Assembly: GCA_900318145.1 (NCBI GenBank) | Contig: ONJM01000001.1 | Location: forward strand, 310,001 to 374,000 | DNA: 64,000 nucleotides | Direction of reading: 5' to 3' | From: an uncultured Eubacteriales bacterium | Lineage (GTDB): Bacteria > Bacillota > Clostridia > Christensenellales > Aristaeellaceae | Shown here: piece after piece, positions 22,077 through 31,145 of the stretch | Layout: every line of letters begins with the position of its first letter | How positions within the stretch are numbered: the stretch's first letter is position 1 | Program-made: the position numbers and the translations under genes | Notes under the pieces: generated by a model | Database searches by the model: none | Told to the model about the DNA's origin: nothing | What the model saw: the letters and a program-made list of their open reading frames with translations, nothing else

Positions 22077-23306
22077 ATGCTTGATTCCCTTTGGCAACTG
22101 GTTTCAGAGTCCGGGTTTGCCGGATTCTTCAGCAACCCGGACGGATGGCGCAACCTTGTGATGATCGCCGTCGCGTGTGTGCTGCTGTATCTGGGTATCA
22201 AAAAACAGTACGAGCCGCTGCTGATGGTCGGCATTGCGGTGGGCTGCCTGCTGGCGAATGTCAGCTCCGTATTTATGACAGCGGACGGGAGCCTGCCGGA
22301 CGCGCTGTATCATCAGAGCCTGTGGGACGATTTCCTGAACAGTGCCTCGCCCTATTACCATGATTACGGTCACATTCTGGCCACCGGCGGTCTGATCGAT
22401 ATCCTATATATCGGTGTCAAGGCCGGTATCTATCCCTGCCTGATTTTCATGGGTATCGGCGCGATGACCGACTTCGGTCCGCTGATCTCCAACCCGAAGA
22501 GCCTGCTGCTGGGCGCTGCGGCCCAGTTCGGCGTATTCTTCGCTTTCTTCGGAGCGAACCTGCTGGGCTTCGACGCGCAGCAGTCTGCTTCCATCGGCAT
22601 CATCGGCGGCGCGGATGGCCCCACGGCCATCCTGACCACCACGAAACTGGCACCGGAACTGCTTGGACCGATCGCCGTGGCTGCCTACAGCTACATGGCC
22701 CTGATTCCGATGATCCAGCCGCCGATCATGAAGGCCCTGACCACCGAAAAAGAACGCTCCGTGAAGATGGAGCAGCTGCGTGAAGTGAGCAAGACCGAAA
22801 AGATCCTGTTCCCGATCGTGGTAACGATTTTCGTTGTCCTGCTGCTGCCCTCCACCGCGCCCCTGATCGGATGCCTGATGTTCGGCAACCTGCTGAAGGA
22901 AACCGGCGTAACGGAGCGTCTGAGCGATGTTGCGCAGAATGCCCTGATGAATATCGTTACCCTGTTCCTGGGCATCAGCGTCGGCGCGACGATGGTGGGA
23001 TCCCGCTTCCTGCAGTTTGACACGATCAAGATCGTCGTCCTCGGACTGATTGCTTTCGCCTTCAGCACCATCGGCGGCCTGCTGGTCGGAAAACTGATGT
23101 ACAAGCTGAGCGGCGGAAAGATCAATCCGCTGATCGGTTCCGCCGGCGTGTCCGCGGTGCCGATGGCAGCCCGCGTATCACAGCGTGAAGGCCAGAAGGC
23201 CAATCCTTCCAACTTCCTGCTGATGCACGCTATGGGCCCGAACGTGGCCGGTGTTATCGGATCCGCGATTGCAGCCGGGTTCCTGATCAAGATGTTCGGC
23301 GGCTGA
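22077..23306 (+). CDS. oadB: Oxaloacetate decarboxylase beta subunit, sodium pump
   Basis: A 409-residue polytopic membrane protein of the OadB/GcdB/MmdB family. It decarboxylates carboxybiotin and exports sodium. Diagnostic stretches are GIIGGADGPTAI (D near residue 179, in the sodium path), PPIMKALTT and NIVTLFLGISVGATM, with SREGQ-like VSQREGQKANPSNFLLMHAMGPNVAG near the end. The GGGAGGAAG site precedes the ATG. It closes the operon, and a strong terminator lies 57 bases downstream. With OadA, OadG and the carrier it forms a complete pump coupling oxaloacetate decarboxylation to a sodium gradient. Confidence 0.95.
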   Translation: MLDSLWQLVSESGFAGFFSNPDGWRNLVMIAVACVLLYLGIKKQYEPLLMVGIAVGCLLANVSSVFMTADGSLPDALYHQSLWDDFLNSASPYYHDYGHILATGGLIDILYIGVKAGIYPCLIFMGIGAMTDFGPLISNPKSLLLGAAAQFGVFFAFFGANLLGFDAQQSASIGIIGGADGPTAILTTTKLAPELLGPIAVAAYSYMALIPMIQPPIMKALTTEKERSVKMEQLREVSKTEKILFPIVVTIFVVLLLPSTAPLIGCLMFGNLLKETGVTERLSDVAQNALMNIVTLFLGISVGATMVGSRFLQFDTIKIVVLGLIAFAFSTIGGLLVGKLMYKLSGGKINPLIGSAGVSAVPMAARVSQREGQKANPSNFLLMHAMGPNVAGVIGSAIAAGFLIKMFGG

Positions 23307-23363
23307 CGCTGCCGGCAGGAATAAGCCTTCCGAAGAAGCAGGACGGTTTCCTGAAATATGATG

Positions 23364-23397
23364 ATCTTCCTCCCGTTTGCGGGAGGAAGATTTTTTT
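23364..23397 (+). terminator. Intrinsic terminator after oadB
   Basis: A perfect 12-base stem, ATCTTCCTCCCG with CGGGAGGAAGAT, closes a TTTG loop and is followed by a run of T. Confidence 0.95.
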
Positions 23398-23429
23398 GAC
23401 TATCTTTGACGAAAAAGGCGGGAAAAGGC

Positions 23430-23458
23430 TTGACAAAGTGCAGGGGCAGTGATAGAGT
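23430..23458 (+). promoter_or_regulatory. Sigma-A promoter of heat-shock operon
   Basis: A consensus TTGACA (23430-23435) and TAGAGT (23453-23458) are 17 bases apart, with the CIRCE operator starting 9 bases later. Confidence 0.8.
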
Positions 23459-23467
23459 ATGCATGGG

Positions 23468-23494
23468 TTAGCACTCAGGGCATGTGAGTGCTAA
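23468..23494. promoter_or_regulatory. CIRCE operator (HrcA binding site)
   Basis: TTAGCACTC, a 9-base spacer and GAGTGCTAA form the exact CIRCE consensus. HrcA bound here represses the operon until heat stress occupies GroEL and inactivates HrcA. Confidence 0.97.
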
Positions 23495-23517
23495 CAACAC
23501 AGAAAGGAGGAAGGTTT

Positions 23518-24549
23518 ATGGATATGGATGAACGGAAACTGCGGATCCTGCAGGCTATCATTGACGACTATATCCTGACCGGCGTTCCCGTCGGCAGCCG
23601 TACCATCAGCAAGAAGTACGACATGGGCCTGTCCTCCGCCACCATCCGGAATGAAATGAGTGACCTGGAGGAGCTTGGCTTTCTCGACCAGCCGCATGTT
23701 TCCGCCGGCCGGATTCCTTCCGCGAAAGCGTACCGCCTGTATGTGGATACCCTGCTGAAGACGGGGAAGATCCAGGATGATTCCGCGGCCAGTATGAGCC
23801 GGCTGTTTACCGGGCGGGCACGCCAGATGGAAGACGTGATCGACCATGCAGCCCAGGTGATTTCCAGCCTGACACATTATACGGCTGTGGTGCTTTCCCC
23901 CAAGGGTGAACAGCCAAGGATCCAGACGGTGCAGCTGGTGCCCGTTTCCGCGGAAACAGCGCTTGTGGTCATTGTGACGGACCAGGGCATCGTACGGGAC
24001 AGCGTGATCCGGATCGGTTCACAGATGGACGGGGATACGCTTTACGCAATTTCCCGGACACTGACAGAGGAACTCCGGGGCGCTACGCTGCCGGAAGCCT
24101 GCGAGCGGATGCCCGGGATTTCTGACCGGATCAGCGGGAACGACAGGGTGCTGCAGGAACTGTACGGTTTCCTGTCGGAAGGGCAGCGTACACCGCGAAG
24201 AGCACACATGGCTGTCGGAGGAACCAGCAATATGCTGGCCTATCCCGAATACAGTGATGTGGACAAGGCCCGGAATTTCCTCAGCCTGATGGAAACGCGG
24301 GATAAACTGGCGGACATCATCCGCGGAAACGGGGGAATGTCCTTTACGGTGCGGATCGGCCCGGAAACCGGCGTGCCGGAGATGACTGACTGCTCCATCG
24401 TAACGGCCGCATACTCCACAAAGGGCGGACAGCAGGGGACGATCGGTGTTATCGGACCTACGCGAATGCAGTATTCCAGGGTGCTGTCGATCCTGAACAT
24501 CATCGGAAGGCAGCTGACGGATATGTTTAGCGGGGAAGAGAACGATTAG
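23518..24549 (+). CDS. hrcA: Heat-inducible transcription repressor HrcA
   Basis: A 343-residue HrcA repressor that binds CIRCE and controls chaperone genes. The N-terminal winged helix includes RKLRILQAIIDDYILTGVPVGSRTIS and SSATIRNEMSDLEELGFLDQPHVSAGRIPS, both family signatures, followed by a GAF-like dimerisation domain. IGVIGPTRMQYSRVLSIL near the C-terminus is conserved. The reading frame opens inside CIRCE at 23488, but the ATG at 23518 follows AAAGGAGG and matches the family start, giving MDMDERKLR. It is first in its own autoregulated operon. Confidence 0.96.
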   Translation: MDMDERKLRILQAIIDDYILTGVPVGSRTISKKYDMGLSSATIRNEMSDLEELGFLDQPHVSAGRIPSAKAYRLYVDTLLKTGKIQDDSAASMSRLFTGRARQMEDVIDHAAQVISSLTHYTAVVLSPKGEQPRIQTVQLVPVSAETALVVIVTDQGIVRDSVIRIGSQMDGDTLYAISRTLTEELRGATLPEACERMPGISDRISGNDRVLQELYGFLSEGQRTPRRAHMAVGGTSNMLAYPEYSDVDKARNFLSLMETRDKLADIIRGNGGMSFTVRIGPETGVPEMTDCSIVTAAYSTKGGQQGTIGVIGPTRMQYSRVLSILNIIGRQLTDMFSGEEND

Positions 24550-24639
24550 CGACTGAAACGATCCTCTGCCGCACTGGAATGGCACAGGGTTTCCGGCTGA
24601 AAAGCCATGGTGATAAGTAACGACAGAAAGGCATGGAAG

Positions 24640-25254
24640 ATGAGCAAGGAAAAGAAGAACCGTCCGGAGAGGGAAGAAAAGACGGCCGCGGAAGCCGCGG
24701 AAGACGCTTTAAAGGAAGCGCTGGAGGCGGAAGCCGAAGAGGAAGCGGCAACGGAAGAAGCCCCTGAAACGGAAGCCGGCACCGCGGAAAAGGAGAATCC
24801 GCTGTCGAAGCAGCTCGAGGAAGCCAACGCGAAGACCGCGGAATATCTGGCGATGGCCCAGCGCGTACAGGCGGACTTTGAAAATTACCGAAAGCGGAAC
24901 GAATCGGTACGGGCGGATGCCTTCGGCGAAGGACGCAGGGACGTGGCGGCTGTGATGCTTCCGGTGCTGGACAATCTGGAACGGGCGGTGGAAGCCGCAG
25001 CCGGATGCGAAAACGAAGCGCTGAAGAACGGCGTGGAGCTTGTGCTGAAGCAGATGACGGAGATCTATCAGAAACTGGATGTTACCGCCATCGACCGCAA
25101 AGGGGAAAAATTCGACCCGAACCTGGAGAACGCCGTTCTGCAGGGAACGGAGGACGAAGGAGAGCCCGGGACCGTATGCCAGGTGCTGCAGAAAGGGTAC
25201 CGCATGGGGGACAGGGTGCTGCGGCACGCTATGGTTAAGGTTGTTCCGGAATAA
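24640..25254 (+). CDS. grpE: Nucleotide exchange factor GrpE
   Basis: A 204-residue GrpE, the exchange factor that releases ADP from DnaK. A low-complexity acidic, coiled N-terminal tail (rich in E and A, about residues 1-55) precedes the core: RVQADFENYRKRNE, VMLPVLDNLERA and the C-terminal beta domain with VCQVLQKGYRMGDRVLRHAMVKV. I place the start at 24640, 8 bases after AGAAAGG, because the longer frame from 24607 has no ribosome binding site. The gap to hrcA is 90 bases. Confidence 0.95.
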   Translation: MSKEKKNRPEREEKTAAEAAEDALKEALEAEAEEEAATEEAPETEAGTAEKENPLSKQLEEANAKTAEYLAMAQRVQADFENYRKRNESVRADAFGEGRRDVAAVMLPVLDNLERAVEAAAGCENEALKNGVELVLKQMTEIYQKLDVTAIDRKGEKFDPNLENAVLQGTEDEGEPGTVCQVLQKGYRMGDRVLRHAMVKVVPE

Positions 25255-25374
25255 TATTCCGTAACATATAAAAAAAGGTTTCGCGCCTGCGGGCGCGGCC
25301 GGGGTTTTCCGAATCCCCCGGACCTGAAAGGTTTTACCGGTTCGGAACAAAAAGCGTATTACAGGAACAGATAA

Positions 25375-27216
<1,842 letters not shown>

Positions 27217-27237
27217 ACAGAAAGCAAAGGCCCGGAT

Positions 27238-27271
27238 GCAAGCCCGTTCCAATCGGGGACGGGCTTGCTTT
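27238..27271 (+). promoter_or_regulatory. Hairpin between dnaK and dnaJ
   Basis: GCAAGCCCGTTCC pairs with GGGGACGGGCTTGC around a short loop and is followed by TTTC. The stem is strong but the T-run short, so it looks like a leaky terminator or processing site that lowers dnaJ relative to dnaK. Confidence 0.55.
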
Positions 27272-27290
27272 CAGGAGGAAGTGATACAGC

Positions 27291-28415
27291 ATGGCAGCAA
27301 AACGCGACTATTACGAGGTGCTCGGTGTCAGCAAGAACGCAACGGACGACGAAATCAAGCGTGCCTATCGAAAGAAAGCAAAGGAATGTCATCCGGACCT
27401 TCATCCGGATGACAAGGGAGCTGTGGAGCGCTTCAAGGAACTGAATGAAGCCAACGAGGTGCTGTCTGACCCGGATAAACGGGCCCGGTACGACCAGTTC
27501 GGATTTGAAGATCCAATGGCCGGCATGGGCGGCGGCGCCGGCAATCCCTTCGGCGGGTTTGATTTCGGCGGCATGGGTGATATTTTCGACCAGCTGTTCA
27601 ACGGCGGCATGGGAGGAAGGACAACCCGGAGCCAGGGCCCTGTACAGGGAAACGATCTGCGCTACGAGCTGCGGATCACCTTTGAGGAAGCCGCCAAGGG
27701 CTGTGAAAAGAGCTTTGAGATTTACCGGAACGAGCTGTGCGACACCTGCAAAGGTACCGGCGCAAAACCCGGCACCTCGCCGGTAACATGTCCGAACTGC
27801 AACGGTGCTGGGCAGATCCGGCAAAGCGGCGGATGGATGACCACCGTGCGCACCTGTCCGGCCTGCGGAGGCGCCGGGAAAGTGATCCGCGACAAATGTA
27901 CTGCCTGCGGCGGTACCGGAAGGACCAGGAAAAAAAGGACCGTAACTGTAAAGGTGCCTGCAGGTATTGACAACGGGCAGACCATTATCATGAACGGCCA
28001 GGGAGAACCCGGCATGCGGGGAGGCCCCAGCGGAGATCTGTATATTGTGGTAGGGGTGAAGCCGCACAAGCTTTTCAGGCGGGACGGATATAATCTGATG
28101 CTGGATTTTCCGGTAAGCTTCGTGACCGCGGCGCTGGGAGGAGACGTGGAAGTACCCACCCTCAGCGGACCGATCAAATACAGGATTCCGGAAGGGACAC
28201 AGCCCGGTACGGAGTTCCGTATCAAGGGCGCAGGCATACAGATGCTGCGCAGCACAGGAAAAGGTGACCTGATACTGAAGGTTAAGGTGGAAATTCCCAA
28301 ACGGCTGAACAATAAACAAAAGGATCTGCTTCGCCAGTTTGACGAGACGACGACAGATAAGGAATACGACGGACGGAAGAGCTTTATGGACCGGGTAAAG
28401 GAACTCTTCCAGTGA
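27291..28415 (+). CDS. dnaJ: Chaperone protein DnaJ (Hsp40, type I)
   Basis: A 374-residue type I DnaJ. The J domain (DYYEVLGVSKNATDDEIKRAYRKKAKECHPDLHPDD) has a CHPD version of the HPD motif. A Gly/Phe-rich stretch (about 75-110) follows. Four zinc-binding repeats run from about residue 150 to 208: CDTCKGTG, CPNCNGAG, CPACGGAG and CTACGGTG. The C-terminal substrate-binding beta domains end the protein. It recruits clients to DnaK and stimulates its ATPase. The AGGAGG site precedes the ATG by 9 bases. It is the last gene of the CIRCE operon. Confidence 0.97.
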   Translation: MAAKRDYYEVLGVSKNATDDEIKRAYRKKAKECHPDLHPDDKGAVERFKELNEANEVLSDPDKRARYDQFGFEDPMAGMGGGAGNPFGGFDFGGMGDIFDQLFNGGMGGRTTRSQGPVQGNDLRYELRITFEEAAKGCEKSFEIYRNELCDTCKGTGAKPGTSPVTCPNCNGAGQIRQSGGWMTTVRTCPACGGAGKVIRDKCTACGGTGRTRKKRTVTVKVPAGIDNGQTIIMNGQGEPGMRGGPSGDLYIVVGVKPHKLFRRDGYNLMLDFPVSFVTAALGGDVEVPTLSGPIKYRIPEGTQPGTEFRIKGAGIQMLRSTGKGDLILKVKVEIPKRLNNKQKDLLRQFDETTTDKEYDGRKSFMDRVKELFQ

Positions 28416-28423
28416 TCCCTGAT

Positions 28424-28454
28424 GAAAACAGGAGGCATTGTGTCTCCTGTTTTC
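28424..28454 (+). terminator. Inverted repeat terminator after dnaJ
   Basis: GAAAACAGGAG and CTCCTGTTTTC form a perfect 11-base stem with a 9-base loop; the T-rich end of the stem acts as the uridine tract. Confidence 0.65.
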
Positions 28455-28491
28455 ACGGTATCTTCAGAACACTGTATACGGGAAAGGGATT

Positions 28492-29016
28492 ATGGCGGGA
28501 GAAACAGTTACGGAACGGCGCGGAATGCAGCGGACGTGGGTCAGGGTTTTGCTGACCGCACTGACGGTCACAGTGATGACACTGATCTTTTTCTTCTCCA
28601 CTGAACCGGCTGAGCAGTCAGACCGGACAAGCGGGAGAATCGCCATGCTGGTGATTCATGCGGTGTACCCGGAGTATGACAGATATCCGGAAAAAGAACA
28701 GCAGAAAGTGTATGATGATATCCAGTTCCTGGTGCGAAAGGCAGCGCACTTTACAGAGTACCTGGTCCTCGGCATCATGATCCGGCTTTGCATCGAAAGC
28801 TGGTTCGGAAAAAAGCGGTTTCTGAATACAACGGGCTGGGTATACGGCACATTGTACGCATGTACGGATGAACTTCATCAGCTGCTGACGGACGGACGAA
28901 GCGGCCAGTGGCAGGATGTGCTGCTGGACAGCTGCGGGGTGCTGGCCGGTATCCTGATCACGGCGCTGATCCGCAGAAGGCGGGAAAGAAAGGCTGGTAA
29001 AAGTCAATGCCCATGA
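28492..29016 (+). CDS. VanZ family membrane protein
   Basis: A 174-residue membrane protein with the VanZ-like pattern: an N-terminal helix (LLTALTVTVMTLIFFFST), STEPAEQSDRTSG, RKAAHFTEYLVLGI and a C-terminal signature ACTDELHQLLTDGRSGQWQDVLLDSCGVLAG before the last helix. VanZ raises teicoplanin resistance in enterococci, but most homologues are of unknown role. I start at the ATG at 28492 after GGAAAGGG; the frame opens earlier, but the extra part overlaps the preceding hairpin. The 3' end overlaps trmL by 10 bases, so the two are co-translated. Confidence 0.8.
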   Translation: MAGETVTERRGMQRTWVRVLLTALTVTVMTLIFFFSTEPAEQSDRTSGRIAMLVIHAVYPEYDRYPEKEQQKVYDDIQFLVRKAAHFTEYLVLGIMIRLCIESWFGKKRFLNTTGWVYGTLYACTDELHQLLTDGRSGQWQDVLLDSCGVLAGILITALIRRRRERKAGKSQCP

Positions 29017-29528
29017 ATATCGTGCTGGTGCATCCTGAAATACCTCAGAACACCGGAAATATCGCCCGGACCTGCGCCGCCACGGGAACGGTGCTGCATC
29101 TGATTGAACCGCTTGGCTTTTCCCTGGCGGACCGATATCTGAAACGAGCCGGCCTTGATTACTGGAATCTGATGGAGTATCATGTTTACTGTGATATCGA
29201 AGATTTCATGCTGCACCATCCCGGAATCCGGGCCCATTACGCGACGACGAAAGCTCCCAGGAGTTACCACGAAGCGGAATACCGCGACGGGGATTACCTG
29301 TTTTTCGGATGTGAAACCCGAGGACTGCCGGAGAACCTGCTGCAGAAGGTATACGACCGGTGTGTCCGGATTCCGATGCGTGAGGAGGCCAGGAGCCTGA
29401 ACCTCGCAAATTCAGCCGCAATTGTACTTTATGAGGCGCTCCGGCAGAATGGATTCCCCGGACTCAGCACGAAAGGTTCCCTGACCGGCCGGGATGAAGA
29501 AGACGGACCCTGGCTGGATTATATCTGA
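29007..29528 (+). CDS. trmL: tRNA (cytidine(34)-2'-O)-methyltransferase
   Basis: A 173-residue SPOUT-class methyltransferase. It methylates the 2'-oxygen of the wobble base in leucine tRNAs, using S-adenosylmethionine. Family features are MNIVLVHPEIPQNTGNIARTCAATG at the N-terminus, LFFGCETRGLPE in the knot and IPMREEARSLNLANSAAIVLYEALRQ at the C-terminus. The start may be the ATG at 29007 or the one at 29013; both lie within the end of the VanZ-like gene. A tRNA-Leu with anticodon TAA, a known type of substrate, is encoded at 51326. Confidence 0.93.
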   Translation: MPMNIVLVHPEIPQNTGNIARTCAATGTVLHLIEPLGFSLADRYLKRAGLDYWNLMEYHVYCDIEDFMLHHPGIRAHYATTKAPRSYHEAEYRDGDYLFFGCETRGLPENLLQKVYDRCVRIPMREEARSLNLANSAAIVLYEALRQNGFPGLSTKGSLTGRDEEDGPWLDYI

Positions 29529-29541
29529 CGGGAGAAGATCA

Positions 29542-29883
29542 ATGGCTTATTTCCGCGAAAATGAACCGGATGAGATCCTGCGCCAGCAGGTGCTGAACAT
29601 CTCTCCGGAGGATGAAAAGAAAGAGAATAACATCTATATTGAATCTGATTATGATGACGGGTTTGACGACCCGGAAGAGGAACCCGGGGAGGAACTGTCG
29701 GAAGATGAGCGCAGGGGAATCCGTATGCACCGGTTCCGGACAGCTTACGATGTCGGAAATATTGCCGCGGTGATCGGCGGAGCTCTGCTGATTCTTGTAC
29801 TGCTGGCACTGCTGATGAGCATGATCGGGTTTGTTCTGAACGACGCGGACAGAAACTTTATGCTTTTCCAGACAAGATTTTAG
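29542..29883 (+). CDS. Small acidic single-pass membrane protein, unknown
   Basis: A 113-residue protein I do not recognise. The N-terminal 65 residues are strongly acidic (DDGFDDPEEEPGEELSEDE), followed by RRGIRMHRFRTAYDVGN and one membrane helix (AAVIGGALLILVLLALLMSM, about 78-97), with a short tail outside. That gives an N-in, single-pass topology. The ATG at 29542 follows GGGAGA by 7 bases. It is 13 bases after trmL and 74 bases before the cysteine desulfurase gene, so it probably shares the transcript. Confidence 0.7.
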   Translation: MAYFRENEPDEILRQQVLNISPEDEKKENNIYIESDYDDGFDDPEEEPGEELSEDERRGIRMHRFRTAYDVGNIAAVIGGALLILVLLALLMSMIGFVLNDADRNFMLFQTRF

Positions 29884-29957
29884 TATGTAACGGCCGGAAA
29901 GGCCTTTTCAGCTGAGGAATAATACCTCGGCAAGTTAGAAAAAAAAGGAAAAGGTTT

Positions 29958-31145
29958 ATGGATCGGATTTATTTGGACTATGCGGCCACCGCACCGGTAC
30001 TTCCCGAAGTACTGGATGCGATGATGCCTTTTTTTATCTCCAGATACGGAAATCCCTCCGGCATTCACGGCACGGGACGGGATGCGCATAAGGCAGTGGA
30101 AGAAGCCAGGCGCCGGACTGCCGCGGTACTCGGCGCGGAAAGCAGGGAAATCTGCTTTACTTCAGGCGGAAGCGAAAGTGACAACCTGGCCATACAGGGA
30201 ACAGCGTTCGCGCTGCGGGAGAAAGGAAATCACCTGATAACCAGCCGGATCGAGCATCATGCGGTGCTGAACACATGCCGGTGGCTGGAAAAACAAGGCT
30301 TCCGGGTAACATATCTGCCGGTGGACGCAGACGGAACGGTATCACCTGACGCGGTGCGGGACGCAATCACACCGGAAACAGTACTCGTAAGCATTATGAC
30401 CGCGAACAACGAAATAGGTACGGTGGAACCTGTCGGTGAGATCGGCAGAATCTGCCGGGAAAAGGGTGTGCTGTTTCATACAGACGCGGTACAGGCTGCC
30501 GGTATGCTGCCCCTGCGGGCAGACGGAATGAACGCCGATCTGATCAGCCTGAGCGCACATAAATTCCACGGACCGAAAGGAACGGGAGCGCTGTATATAC
30601 GCAAAGGCACACGGCTGGACGCGCTGATTCACGGCGGATCCCAGGAACGGGGACTCCGGGCGGGAACAGAAAATGTACCGGGTATTGTCGGACTTGGAAA
30701 AGCGATTGAGATTGCTGAAGCGGAAAGAACCGCCAACGCGGAGAGAATCCGGGAACTGCGGGACCTGCTGATCCGGCGGATCCGGGGAGCTGTTCCGGAT
30801 GTAAAACTGAACGGACACCCTGAAAGAAGACTGCCGAACAACTGCCATTTCTCTTTTGCGGGCGTCGAAAGTGAAGCGCTGCTGCTGCGCCTGGATCTGG
30901 CGGGCATTGCGGCATCCGGCGGGAGTGCATGCACTTCGGGCAGCATGGAACCGAGCCATGTGCTGAAGGCGACCGGTCTGGAGGAAGAACTGATGAAGGG
31001 AAGCATCCGGCTGACACTGGGCCGGGAAACCACGGCGGAAGAAATAGAAAAAACCGCGCAGGTGCTTCCGGAAATCGTGAAGGATCTCCGGGCAATGCGC
31101 GGCCTTCAGGAGAAATCAGACTGCTTTCAGAAGAAAGACAGCTGA
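29958..31145 (+). CDS. Cysteine desulfurase (NifS/IscS family)
   Basis: A 395-residue PLP-dependent cysteine desulfurase that supplies sulfur for Fe-S clusters or tRNA thiolation. It opens with MDRIYLDYAATAPVLPEV. The PLP lysine is K202 in SLSAHKFHGPKG, and the active-site cysteine is C325 in SGGSACTSGS, the long-loop arrangement of group I NifS/IscS enzymes. No scaffold or thiouridylase gene is adjacent. AAAGGAAAAGG lies upstream of the ATG. Its last 30 bases overlap the end of the convergent GH36 gene. Confidence 0.93.
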   Translation: MDRIYLDYAATAPVLPEVLDAMMPFFISRYGNPSGIHGTGRDAHKAVEEARRRTAAVLGAESREICFTSGGSESDNLAIQGTAFALREKGNHLITSRIEHHAVLNTCRWLEKQGFRVTYLPVDADGTVSPDAVRDAITPETVLVSIMTANNEIGTVEPVGEIGRICREKGVLFHTDAVQAAGMLPLRADGMNADLISLSAHKFHGPKGTGALYIRKGTRLDALIHGGSQERGLRAGTENVPGIVGLGKAIEIAEAERTANAERIRELRDLLIRRIRGAVPDVKLNGHPERRLPNNCHFSFAGVESEALLLRLDLAGIAASGGSACTSGSMEPSHVLKATGLEEELMKGSIRLTLGRETTAEEIEKTAQVLPEIVKDLRAMRGLQEKSDCFQKKDS

